Part shown: positions 1-6,795 of the stretch, piece after piece | Position numbering within the stretch: the first letter of the stretch is position 1 | Layout: every line of letters starts with the position of its first letter | Assembly (NCBI GenBank): GCA_947455285.1 | Contig: CANGOK010000100.1 | Location: 1-10,279, forward strand | Origin: Beijerinckiaceae bacterium | Lineage (GTDB): Bacteria > Pseudomonadota > Alphaproteobacteria > Rhizobiales > Beijerinckiaceae | Direction of reading: 5' to 3' | Length of the DNA stretch: 10,279 nt | The notes under the pieces: generated by a model | Database searches by the model: none | Seen by the model: the letters and a program-made list of their open reading frames with translations, nothing else | Told to the model about the DNA's origin: nothing | Made by a program: the position numbers and the translations under genes

Positions 1-627
1 ATTGCCGATGACCACGGAGTTTTCGCTCAGCACGGTCTTATTGGAGGAATCCTGACCGTCGCCGCCACCACCGTGGCCGCCTCCACCTCCGCCACCGGGA
101 GGCGGGCCACCGGCGCCCTTCGGGCGTTGGCCTTCCGCACGCTGGGGACGCTCGCCCGACTGCTGCAGATAGGCCTCGACCTCTTCGTGGCTCAACTTGC
201 CATCGCCATTGGCGTCAGCCGCGGTGAAATTGTCGGAAAGCTTGCTCAGCATCGCCGTGCGCTGGCTGTCGGCGGCGCCGATCTGCGCCATTTCGGAGTC
301 GATCTGCTCTTTCGTCAGGCCAGCATCCGGCCCTGCGCGCCCCTTCTGCTTCGCCGGGTCCATCTCTTCGAAGGTCTTGAACACCGCAGCGGCGTCCTCA
401 GCCGACAGACTGCCCGCCGCCACATCTGAGGAAATACGCTCCTGAAGCGCGGCGGCGATCGCCGCCTTGTTGGCAGGCCCGCGCTGGACCATGCCGATCT
501 TTTCAATGGCGCCCTTGACGTCCGCGGCGGCGATGACCGCCTTGTCGGCCGTCAAGCCATTGGCCCGGAGGTTCGAGACCAGCGGGCTTGTCTGATAGAA
601 CATCGAGGAGCTGACGGAAGAGATCAT
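1..627 (-). CDS. EF-hand domain protein with Gly-rich C-terminal region (3' end outside window)
   Basis: The frame is open from an ATG at 627 to the left window edge without a stop, giving 209 visible residues and an incomplete C-terminus. Residues 138-149 form a canonical 12-residue EF-hand loop (DANGDGKLSHEE, with D, N, D, K, S and E at the coordinating positions), so calcium binding is likely. Residues 84-115 are helical with a DP and LTKEQID pattern and look like a degenerate partner hand. Residues 171-190 are almost all Gly, Pro and His, which suggests a flexible linker. No clear signal peptide is seen at the N-terminus (MISSVSSSMFYQTSP). The Shine-Dalgarno site is weak, and an in-frame GTG at 636 is an alternative start. 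Small Ca2+-binding EF-hand proteins of this type are common in alphaproteobacteria and mostly uncharacterised. The specific role is unknown. Confidence 0.8.
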   Translation of the reverse strand, partial: MISSVSSSMFYQTSPLVSNLRANGLTADKAVIAAADVKGAIEKIGMVQRGPANKAAIAAALQERISSDVAAGSLSAEDAAAVFKTFEEMDPAKQKGRAGPDAGLTKEQIDSEMAQIGAADSQRTAMLSKLSDNFTAADANGDGKLSHEEVEAYLQQSGERPQRAEGQRPKGAGGPPPGGGGGGGHGGGGDGQDSSNKTVLSENSVVIGN

Positions 628-748
628 GAAAGTCACGCCTGTCGAGGAAGCGCAGAATCTTGCGCGCTCATGAGGCGAACTTGTGCTGGCTTGATTAAAG
701 CCGACTTAAATTCAATGGTTTATGAATTCTTTTCGTGAGCAGAAAGCC

Positions 749-768
749 CGGTTTTCAGCGAAAAACCG
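749..768 (-). terminator. Possible terminator hairpin downstream of ftrD
   Basis: CGGTTTT and AAAACCG form a perfect 7-bp stem around a 6-nt loop, 48 nt beyond the ftrD stop. On the transcribed strand it is followed by GGGCTTTCTG, not a clean run of T, so intrinsic termination is uncertain. It would separate the iron operon from the EF-hand gene, which lies on the same strand. The rest of the gap from 628 to 815 shows no clear gene or promoter. Confidence 0.35.
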
Positions 769-815
769 CGTTTACCTTACGGGCGGGAATGATCTGGCTT
801 GGTTAATGAAGGGTT

Positions 816-2243
816 TCAAAGCCAGGACATCTTGCCGAGCTTCCAGAAGAGGCTCGCCCAGACAAAAGCCCCCAGCCCCGCCCCAGCGCTCACGAAGAGC
901 GTCGCGATGAACCGCTGCGTCAGGCCTCGCGCATATTTCGCGCTGATCCGCCAGGCTAGCCACGCGCACCAGAGCGTCGCGCCGCCGAGCAGCAGCACGC
1001 GCAGCAGACCGACGAAATCGAGCGCCAGACCTTCGGCGCGCAGCATCGTCACGGTGAGCGAGGAGAGGCCCAGAAACACCCCGCAGCTCGCCATCGGGAT
1101 CAGGGCCTGCGCGTAGTGATGGAACTGCGCCCACAAGCCGCGCCCACCCGCCAGCGCCGCGCCGAGCAGGCATAGGCACACGGGGATGGCGACCGCCAAC
1201 ATGAAGCCGAGGATGTAGAGGATCAGCACCGCCCCATCGAGCGGGGTCATGACATCGTTCTGTGCGGGATAATTCGTCAGCACGAACCAGGGGAAGATCG
1301 GCTCAAGCGGCCAGAAGATGTCCTTGTCGACAAGCCATTCCGCGAAGACCTGCTTCAGCCGCACATAGGTCGGGCTCGCGGCCCAGTGGAAGGCGCCGGC
1401 GGCGAGGCCCATGAGGCCGAACACGATCAGCATCGTGTCCCAGGGCTTGGGCTTCTCGCCGGCCACATCGACGATTTCGGCGTTGGGCGACCGGCGCGAG
1501 AGGGTCACCGCGCCTCGGAAGCCGCTGCAGCGCCCGCACATATGGCAATGGCTCGCCCCGCGCATGGTCTTCACCGCAACGAGCGGCGCGCAGTTGAGGG
1601 TTTCGGACTGGGAGCCACGCGGCTTCGCCCAATCCAGCCATGCGCCCGTGTCGACGCGGAAATGGAAGGGCGCGAGCTTGGAGATCAGGGCGAAGACGCC
1701 GGTCACAGGGCAAAGATAACGGCACCAGACCCGCTTGTTGCGGCCCCAGAGATAACCCACCACCATGGCCGCGCCAGTCGAGCCGCCCAGCACCACAAGC
1801 GCGGGCCCGGGGTATTGGTAGACGCTAGTCATCTGGCCGTAGACGGTGGTGCAGGCGAAGGCGACGAAGGGCCAGCCGCGCCACTGGATCCATTTGGGCA
1901 CCGCAAGCCCGCGCCCGCGCTCGGCGACCGTCTCCGACAGCGCGCCCTCGGGACACAGCACGCCGCACCACAGGCGCCCCACGAGCGCCATGCTGACCAG
2001 CACGAATGGCCACCAGATTCCCCAGAAGGCGAACTGGGCGAAAAGGGTGAGGTCGCTCCAGATATGCGCGGCGCGCCCCGGCAGCGGCAGCAGCGCGGGC
2101 GTGACGATGAGAAAGGCGTAGACGCCGACGACCACCCACTGCAGGCGCCTTATGAGCGCCTGATGCGTCTTCAACCATTCGCCGGCCTCAGCCAGCCAAT
2201 GGTCGAATGCTGCAGTCTTCGTGGATGCGTTCAGCATCGTCAC
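816..2243 (-). CDS. ftrD: FtrD-like membrane polyferredoxin (4Fe-4S) of the iron uptake system
   Basis: This 475-residue polytopic membrane protein belongs to the NapH/FtrD type. Two CxxxCP motifs are visible (C93-C97-P98 and C174-C178-P179), each near a hydrophobic segment. A ferredoxin-like cluster of Cys follows at C218, C233, C236 and C239 (CHMCGRC). About ten hydrophobic stretches are spread along the protein, and the C-terminal half after residue 270 is almost wholly membrane. In Bordetella and Brucella, FtrD is the last gene of ftrABCD and is proposed to accept or pass on electrons linked to iron oxidation during permeation. The GTG start at 2243 overlaps the ftrC stop by 4 nt (GTGA), which implies translational coupling. 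An ATG at 2237 is an equally good start two codons in. It is the final gene of the operon. The symbol rests on family features and gene order. Confidence 0.88.
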   Translation of the reverse strand: MTMLNASTKTAAFDHWLAEAGEWLKTHQALIRRLQWVVVGVYAFLIVTPALLPLPGRAAHIWSDLTLFAQFAFWGIWWPFVLVSMALVGRLWCGVLCPEGALSETVAERGRGLAVPKWIQWRGWPFVAFACTTVYGQMTSVYQYPGPALVVLGGSTGAAMVVGYLWGRNKRVWCRYLCPVTGVFALISKLAPFHFRVDTGAWLDWAKPRGSQSETLNCAPLVAVKTMRGASHCHMCGRCSGFRGAVTLSRRSPNAEIVDVAGEKPKPWDTMLIVFGLMGLAAGAFHWAASPTYVRLKQVFAEWLVDKDIFWPLEPIFPWFVLTNYPAQNDVMTPLDGAVLILYILGFMLAVAIPVCLCLLGAALAGGRGLWAQFHHYAQALIPMASCGVFLGLSSLTVTMLRAEGLALDFVGLLRVLLLGGATLWCAWLAWRISAKYARGLTQRFIATLFVSAGAGLGAFVWASLFWKLGKMSWL

Positions 2244-3070
2244 CCGGCCTTCGCGCGTGGACGCAACAGCCAGACCATGGCGGCCCAGTAAAGCGCCAGC
2301 ACCAGAACCTGCGCGAGATCAGGCCGCGCGCGATAGCCCGAAAGCCCTGCGATGAGCCCCCCGACGGGGCCGGTGTCCGGCAGGATGTGGGACGTGTCCC
2401 AGAGCCTGCCCGAGAGGGCCGGCAGAAGATCAAGCCCCATGAGCTTGTCGGCTGCGGTCACGAGCAGCGCGCCAGCAAGCAGCAACAGCATCGTCTCGGT
2501 GATCCGGAAGAAGGTGCGCCACGACAGGAAGCGCCCGCCAAGCTGCAACAGGGCGTAGGTGCCGACCGCGATGGCGAGGCCGAGAGCGGCGGCTCCGATG
2601 GAAGCGCCCAACGCTCCGTCACGCGCAGCTGCGATTGTGCCCGCGAGGAAGACGACCGTCTCGCTGCCTTCTCTGGCGACCGCGATGGCCGCCAGCGCGA
2701 ATACGCCCCACCAATTGTTTTGATCAGCCGCGCCCTGCAACGAGCCTTCAAGATCTCGCTTGAGCGTGCGGCCATGCTTGCGCATCCAAAAGACCATCTG
2801 AACGATGAGGACGGCGGCGAGCAGGATGAGGCCGGTTTGATAAAGCTCCATCGTATCTGGATCAAGCGTATCGCCGAGGCTCACAAGCCCCGCGCCAAGC
2901 GCGATGGCGGCGACAAGGCCGCCGGTCACGCCCGCCCAAAGAAAGAACTTCCCGCGACGCCCTGCCCCGCCCTGCTGGGAAAGCCAGGCGTTGAGGATGC
3001 CGATCACGAGCAGCGCTTCGATGCTCTCGCGCCAGACGATGAAGACGATGTTGCCGAGCTGCGAGGACAT
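2240..3070 (-). CDS. ftrC: FTR1-family high-affinity iron permease
   Basis: This 276-residue inner-membrane protein has the two REXXE signatures that define FTR1/EfeU permeases: R14-E15-S-I-E18 in the first membrane segment and R133-E134-G-S-E137 in a middle one. These glutamates bind iron during transport in characterised members. About seven hydrophobic segments are visible, and a polar loop from 96 to 120 separates the two halves. Length is normal for the family. The ATG start at 3070 shares its first base with the last base of the ftrB stop (TAATG), so translation is probably coupled. The 3' end overlaps ftrD by 4 nt. In FtrABCD systems the permease moves ferric iron produced from ferrous iron in the periplasm. 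Context with a P19 protein, a cupredoxin and a polyferredoxin favours FtrC over the EfeUOB type. Confidence 0.93.
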   Translation of the reverse strand: MSSQLGNIVFIVWRESIEALLVIGILNAWLSQQGGAGRRGKFFLWAGVTGGLVAAIALGAGLVSLGDTLDPDTMELYQTGLILLAAVLIVQMVFWMRKHGRTLKRDLEGSLQGAADQNNWWGVFALAAIAVAREGSETVVFLAGTIAAARDGALGASIGAAALGLAIAVGTYALLQLGGRFLSWRTFFRITETMLLLLAGALLVTAADKLMGLDLLPALSGRLWDTSHILPDTGPVGGLIAGLSGYRARPDLAQVLVLALYWAAMVWLLRPRAKAG

Positions 3071-3405
3071 TATTTGGCGACCAGAACGGAGGGGGGCGTG
3101 TCGAGATGGAAGTCGTCGAAGAATTCATATTCGCCCGGATCTAGCGAACGAATAACGAGACTTGATGACGCGCCCGGCGCCAGCACCTTCTCCTTGCGCA
3201 ATTCCTTGCTTTCGAATTCTGCGGGCGTCGAGCCCGTATTGACGAGCTCCAGCAAGATGCGCGTCTTGGCTGGCACCTCAATCCGTTTCGGCGTGACGAC
3301 GCCGTCCTTGAATTCGATACGGAAGGACGGGTCTTCGGCGCGCGCTGTCGCCCCCGCCAGAAGGGCGAAGGCGAAGGTGGCGACCAGAACCGAAAACTTG
3401 CGCAT
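3070..3405 (-). CDS. ftrB: FtrB-like periplasmic cupredoxin-fold protein
   Basis: This is a 111-residue exported protein. Residues 1-23 are a signal peptide ending ATARA, and the mature part is a small beta-rich cupredoxin-like domain. The pattern runs from FKDGVVTPKRIEVPA, through VNTGSTPAEFES, to LDPGEYEFFDDFH. The ATG at 3405 is chosen because AGGA lies 5 nt upstream. An ATG at 3417 would add four residues but has no good ribosome site and degrades the signal peptide. In FtrABCD systems FtrB is proposed to oxidise ferrous iron for the FTR1 permease. The mature protein has no Cys, no Met and only one His (H100), so a classical type-1 copper centre cannot form. Candidate metal ligands are E64, E66, E68, D97, D98 and H100. 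The gap to the porin gene is 18 nt, and its stop overlaps the ftrC start by one base. Confidence 0.85.
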   Translation of the reverse strand: MRKFSVLVATFAFALLAGATARAEDPSFRIEFKDGVVTPKRIEVPAKTRILLELVNTGSTPAEFESKELRKEKVLAPGASSSLVIRSLDPGEYEFFDDFHLDTPPSVLVAK

Positions 3406-3423
3406 GGAAGTCCTCATGAGAGC

Positions 3424-4821
3424 CTAGAATTTCAGACTTGTGCGCACCCCAACGACCGTGGCGTTGCGAAGGGCGCGATTGGGATAATAGGGGTCAGCAG
3501 CGCCGCCGTTCGGACGCATCACATACTGGACATTGGGCTGCAGCGTCCAGCCGGGTGCGATCTGCGCCGAATAGGTGGCTTCGATCACCGCTTCGGACGA
3601 ACGGATCGGCGCACGAACCACGTTGTAGTATGCATTTTCGCGATCAAGCCCGCGCGTGGCGTCGCCAATGCGAGCATAGGCGAAGGCGACGCCAAAGGCG
3701 TCATCAGGACGGCTTGCGATCATGCCGCTGAAGTTGACGCCAGCGTCCGCGTAAAAATCGACCAGATTACGGTCGCCGGGCGCCCCAGCGATGCGAGCGA
3801 AGACGCCAACGCCCTTGGCCGGATCGTCAGCAAGCCGATAGACCTGCTGCTCCAGCACGCCGTAGACGCCGTGATCGCCGCGCAGACTACGCGCATCGCC
3901 AGTACTTGCGGGATTGGCGAGCGAGCGCCCCACGATGTCGTAGCGCAGATTCTCAAAGCGGCCGAAGTGAGTCCAGACACCAAGCTTGGCGACGCCCGAA
4001 AGCTTGGCGGGATCTTTCTCGTCGCCGTATTTGAACTGCGCCTCGCTGATGACGAGCGCGGGATCGCTCACGCGGAAATTGAGGCCGTAGCGATTGTTGA
4101 CCTGCGGGTCGAGGGCGCGCGGATTCGCCGGATTGCCATTGAAGACGCCCAGCAGCACGGTGATCTTTTCGGTAGGATAAAAGCCCAGCCTGACGCCCGG
4201 CGTCGCCAGGGGATAGGCGGGGCCGCCCCCGGGCAGATCGCCGGCGGTGATGGTCGGCCAGCCGAAGGTTCCGTTGATGAAGAGACCGGCGTAGCTGCTG
4301 GTCAGGAACTCGGTGTCGGCGCCCAACTGACCTCCCCGCACGGCGACTTTGCCATCGAGCAGCTTCTGTTCAAGCCACGCCTCATAGAGACGCGTCGAGG
4401 GCAGCGCTTCGACATTGCTGACCGGCATCAGATTGCCGACGAAGGAGCGGGTGAGGCCAGATCCGTGAATCTGGTAAGCGTTGGCGTGCGCCGCCGCGCC
4501 CGTCCAGCCAGCCGCCTTCTCAAGATCAGCATCGATCACGAGTTCAAGACGACCGCTGTAAGCGGAGCCCGTGCGCGCGCCGCCACGCGTGGCGTTCAGG
4601 AAATCGCCGATATAGTTCAGCTGATATTTAACGCCTCGCTCCCACAGGGCCGCGCGCAGCCCACCGGGGTCGGCAAGCACGGGAAGTCCCGTGCCCAACG
4701 AACCCTCAGGCAGCCACTCGGGACGCTCATCCGCAGCGAAAGCGGGCGCGCCAGCAAGGCACAGGCTGGCGGCAAGGGCTTTGGCGCGGACGCTCGTCTT
4801 CGTGGTTGCGAGGCGTGTCAT
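3424..4821 (-). CDS. OprB-family outer-membrane porin inside the ftr operon
   Basis: This 465-residue protein has a signal peptide (residues 1-29, ending GAPAFA) and a beta-barrel ending in Phe (RTSLKF), the usual outer-membrane assembly signal. The N-terminal region has features of the OprB carbohydrate-selective porin family: LREAL-like LRAALWERGVKYQLNY, a GDFLNATRGG segment, and a conserved AYSGRLELVIDADLEKAAGW stretch. Later segments alternate in the manner of barrel strands, for example GVRLGFYPTEKITVLLGVFN. The ATG at 4821 is one base after the ftrA stop (TGA-T-ATG). AAGGG in the end of ftrA can serve as its ribosome site. OprB homologues are often annotated as sugar porins, but position here suggests passage of iron or small iron chelates into the periplasm. 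That substrate is inferred from context only. The published ftrABCD operons of Bordetella and Brucella, as I recall them, have no porin here. Confidence 0.87.
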   Translation of the reverse strand: MTRLATTKTSVRAKALAASLCLAGAPAFAADERPEWLPEGSLGTGLPVLADPGGLRAALWERGVKYQLNYIGDFLNATRGGARTGSAYSGRLELVIDADLEKAAGWTGAAAHANAYQIHGSGLTRSFVGNLMPVSNVEALPSTRLYEAWLEQKLLDGKVAVRGGQLGADTEFLTSSYAGLFINGTFGWPTITAGDLPGGGPAYPLATPGVRLGFYPTEKITVLLGVFNGNPANPRALDPQVNNRYGLNFRVSDPALVISEAQFKYGDEKDPAKLSGVAKLGVWTHFGRFENLRYDIVGRSLANPASTGDARSLRGDHGVYGVLEQQVYRLADDPAKGVGVFARIAGAPGDRNLVDFYADAGVNFSGMIASRPDDAFGVAFAYARIGDATRGLDRENAYYNVVRAPIRSSEAVIEATYSAQIAPGWTLQPNVQYVMRPNGGAADPYYPNRALRNATVVGVRTSLKF

Positions 4822-4822
4822 A

Positions 4823-5353
4823 TCAGTAGGCGCCCTTCTTGCCGGTTCCGGCGTAGGTGAATTCATACTGCACAGTGAATGGCGCGAACCATGCCGCAAC
4901 GCCAGTCTCCTTGTCCACATGGCGGCCGAAATGGCTGTGGGCGCTGGGCGGAGAGATGGTGAGCTTGAGCTGATACTTGCCCGGGCCCATCAACTTCACG
5001 TTATCCCCGTAGTGAGGACCATCGTTCGCGACCATAGGCATGAACTCGCCCTTGCGGACCGTGGTGTCGCCAGCCTTGGTCAGTTCGTAGGAGACGCCAA
5101 GATAGGGGATCCAGTCGCCCTGAGCGAAACCGTTCTTGTTGTCCTTGGCAGCCTTGATGTCAGCCTCGAGGTGCACGTCACTCGTCTTGGCGTCGCCCAT
5201 CATGCCGGCAGGCTCCATCTCGATGGGCTGCAAATAGACCGCTGCGACCTCCATTCCGGCGACATTCTGCGGCTTGCCAATGGGATATTCTTTCGCGGCA
5301 AGAGCAGAGCCGCTCAGCATCAACAACCCAAGTGCAAAAACAGAATGTTTCAT
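4823..5353 (-). CDS. ftrA: P19/FtrA-family periplasmic iron transport protein
   Basis: This 176-residue exported protein has a signal peptide of about 20 residues (ending SALAA). The mature part matches the P19/FetP/FtrA/Tp34 family. Metal-site candidates characteristic of the family are present: E45-M46-E47 in QPIEMEP, H61, E63 and D65 in HLEAD, M105 and M107 in FMPMVANDGPHYG, H114, and a His cluster at H139, H141 and H145. Family members are dimeric periplasmic proteins that bind copper and iron and are required for ferrous iron uptake through an FTR1 permease. The ATG at 5353 has a perfect AGGAGG 5 nt upstream (5359-5364). It is the first gene of the operon, with the porin gene starting one base after its stop. 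Length is normal. Confidence 0.93.
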   Translation of the reverse strand: MKHSVFALGLLMLSGSALAAKEYPIGKPQNVAGMEVAAVYLQPIEMEPAGMMGDAKTSDVHLEADIKAAKDNKNGFAQGDWIPYLGVSYELTKAGDTTVRKGEFMPMVANDGPHYGDNVKLMGPGKYQLKLTISPPSAHSHFGRHVDKETGVAAWFAPFTVQYEFTYAGTGKKGAY

Positions 5354-5372
5354 GAAAACCTCCTAATCGACG

Positions 5373-5393
5373 CAAAGCGCATCGCATGCTTTG
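5373..5393 (-). repeat. Inverted repeat in the ftrA leader
   Basis: CAAAGC at 5373-5378 and GCTTTG at 5388-5393 are perfect 6-bp arms around 9 nt. The element lies 9 nt beyond the ribosome site of ftrA, close to the likely transcription start. It could be an operator or a leader hairpin. It matches no riboswitch class that I recognise, and a chance repeat is possible. Confidence 0.3.
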
Positions 5394-5421
5394 TTTTGCG
5401 ATTGACCGTCAGTTAGGTCAA
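5393..5421 (-). promoter_or_regulatory. Possible housekeeping promoter of the ftr operon
   Basis: On the minus strand TTGACC (5421-5416) is a good -35 element. Seventeen bases further is CAAAAC (5398-5393), a poor -10. This would give a leader of about 35 nt before ftrA. TTGACC overlaps a perfect inverted repeat, TGACC-N8-GGTCA at 5403-5420, which could be an operator. The -10 is weak enough that activator dependence is plausible. Inferred from sequence only. Confidence 0.35.
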
Positions 5422-5437
5422 GCAATCCGGGCTCCAT

Positions 5438-5452
5438 TTTAGCCATTCTAAA
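5438..5452 (-). promoter_or_regulatory. Irr/ICE-like iron control box, proximal
   Basis: TTTAG-N5-CTAAA is a perfect 5-bp inverted repeat. It matches 12 of 14 defined positions of TTTAGAA-N-TTCTAAA, my recollection of the rhizobial iron control element bound by Irr. Its centre is about 25 bp upstream of the -35-like TTGACC and 92 nt upstream of the ftrA start. That position suits an activator of iron uptake under iron limitation. Fur-type alternatives are not excluded. Confidence 0.42.
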
Positions 5453-5465
5453 TAAGGCCCTGGTT

Positions 5466-5480
5466 TATACGAATTCTAAA
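5466..5480 (+). promoter_or_regulatory. Second ICE-like half-conserved box, distal
   Basis: This site contains a perfect right half TTCTAAA (5474-5480) and an imperfect left half, matching 11 of 14 positions of TTTAGAA-N-TTCTAAA. It sits 28 bp from the proximal box, slightly under three helical turns, as expected if two regulator dimers bind one face of the DNA. Support is weaker than for the proximal box. Confidence 0.28.
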
Positions 5481-5551
5481 GAAGACCATTCTTGCAAAGG
5501 CTTGCGAATGACGAGCCCAGATCTTTGCGGCGAAGCGAAGGAAAGGATTGA

Positions 5552-5559
5552 TTAACCAT
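5552..5559 (+). promoter_or_regulatory. CtrA-like TTAACCAT octamer upstream of the L,D-transpeptidase gene
   Basis: TTAACCAT is the octamer form of the CtrA cell-cycle regulator site reported in alphaproteobacteria. It lies 108 nt upstream of the TTG start at 5668. A GANTC site, the target of the CcrM cell-cycle methyltransferase, occurs at 5604-5608 (GAATC). Together they hint at cell-cycle timing of the cell-wall gene. A single octamer can occur by chance. No convincing -35/-10 pair is seen between 5481 and 5667, apart from CATAAT at 5557-5562 with no good -35. Confidence 0.25.
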
Positions 5560-5667
5560 AATGCGCCAGTTTGGGACGCCGGATCGTGGCCCAGCTTCCG
5601 GCGGAATCTCGCCACAGGTTTCGCCTAAGCCTGCGCGCGATCTGCTTGAACTCAGGGGTATGAACGA

Positions 5668-6795
5668 TTGCAGCCAGATGGCGGACCCAGCTTCGGCGCG
5701 AGGTTGTCAGGCGCGGCCTTTAGCCTTGGCCTGATCGCCTGCGTCATCGCCACACCCGCTTTGGCGGGCGGCAAGGCCGAAGCGCCCGTGCCTTCGGCGA
5801 CGCTCGCGCTGATGGCGCAGAAGAACATGGCGCCCAATGCGCCCATCCTCGTGCGCAGCTACAAAAAGGAATCGGTGCTTGAAGTCTGGAAACAGACGCG
5901 GGAGGGGCGCTACGCGCTGCTCAAGAGCTTTCCGATCTGCCGCTGGTCCGGCCAGCTTGGCCCCAAGCGTAGACAGGGAGATCGCCAGTCGCCGGAGGGG
6001 TTCTACTCCGTCACGCCCCGGCAGATGAATCCCAACTCAGCCTATCACCTGTCATTCGACACGGGTTTTCCCAACGGCTACGACCGCGCCCACGGCGCCA
6101 CTGGCTCAGCGCTTATGGTGCATGGCATCTGCTCATCCGCAGGCTGCTACGCCATGACCAACCAGCAGATCGGCGAGATATACGCCCTTGCGCGCGATGC
6201 GCTCGCATCGGGCCAGAGCGCCTTTCAGATGCAGGCCTATCCCTTCCGCATGAGTGCGGAGAACATGGCGAAATATCGCGCCGATCCCAACATCGATTTC
6301 TGGCGCCAGCTGAAGGAAGGCCACGATCATTTCGAAGCCACAGGCGAAGAGCCACGGGTGAGCGTGATTGGCGCACGTTACGCATTCAGCGCACGCACGC
6401 CTGCGCTTGAGACGAACGCGCGCGCCTATCACGCGCAAGAAGAGGCGCGCACGGCTGAACTCGCTAAGGAAGGCGGCGCGACGATCCGCACGACCTATGC
6501 CGATGGCGGACAAAACGCGATCTTCATGGCCATGATGAAGGCGGGCGCAAATCTCGGCGAAGTCAGTCGCCCCGAGGCTCTGGCCTATGCCGGCCGCGAT
6601 GTGATCCTGACGCCTGCGCGTCCAGCGCAGACAATCGTCGCAGCAAAGCCCGCCGTCATGACGGTTGCGGCTGTCGCGCAGGCGGCGCCGACGCCTGAGT
6701 CACAGCCGCTCAAGGCGCATAGCCTGATGAGCGGCGCAGAGCCCATTCTCGATAGCACGCTCAGCCCGCGCCCCTGGACCATGAACGGCGTCTAG
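5668..6795 (+). CDS. YafK-like L,D-transpeptidase (YkuD fold) domain protein
   Basis: This 375-residue exported protein has a signal sequence at residues 11-33 (ending TPALA). A YkuD-type catalytic domain spans about residues 55-235. The active-site motif is H152-G-I-C-S-S-A-G-C160-Y-A-M, with C160 as nucleophile. This is the short form typical of the YafK subfamily, as is the FWRQLKEGHDHFE segment near 211-223. E. coli YafK (DpaA) cleaves Braun lipoprotein from peptidoglycan, whereas other YkuD enzymes make 3-3 crosslinks or attach outer-membrane proteins; which reaction applies here is unknown. Residues 240-375 are Ala/Pro-rich with no recognised domain. The only in-frame start that keeps the signal peptide is TTG at 5668, with AGGGG 9 nt upstream and a stop at 5647. 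An ATG at 5660 is out of frame. The gene is divergent from the iron operon and convergent with the next gene. Confidence 0.88.
   Translation: MQPDGGPSFGARLSGAAFSLGLIACVIATPALAGGKAEAPVPSATLALMAQKNMAPNAPILVRSYKKESVLEVWKQTREGRYALLKSFPICRWSGQLGPKRRQGDRQSPEGFYSVTPRQMNPNSAYHLSFDTGFPNGYDRAHGATGSALMVHGICSSAGCYAMTNQQIGEIYALARDALASGQSAFQMQAYPFRMSAENMAKYRADPNIDFWRQLKEGHDHFEATGEEPRVSVIGARYAFSARTPALETNARAYHAQEEARTAELAKEGGATIRTTYADGGQNAIFMAMMKAGANLGEVSRPEALAYAGRDVILTPARPAQTIVAAKPAVMTVAAVAQAAPTPESQPLKAHSLMSGAEPILDSTLSPRPWTMNGV

Noticed and set aside
1386..2291. Long plus-strand open frame opposite ftrD
   Set aside because: It is antisense to a gene with intact CxxxCP motifs, its translation is Arg/Gly/Pro-rich without domain features, and open frames opposite GC-rich genes are common.
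2207..3427. Long plus-strand open frame opposite ftrC and ftrB
   Set aside because: The minus-strand genes have REXXE motifs, signal peptides and coupled starts. The plus-strand product has no recognisable fold.
3871..4860. Long plus-strand open frame opposite the porin
   Set aside because: It is a shadow of the OprB-family gene, with no ribosome site or domain support.
5403..5420. RirA iron-rhizo box
   Set aside because: The TGA/TCA half-sites are 12 nt apart rather than the 9 nt recalled for RirA, so it is kept only as an unassigned inverted repeat.
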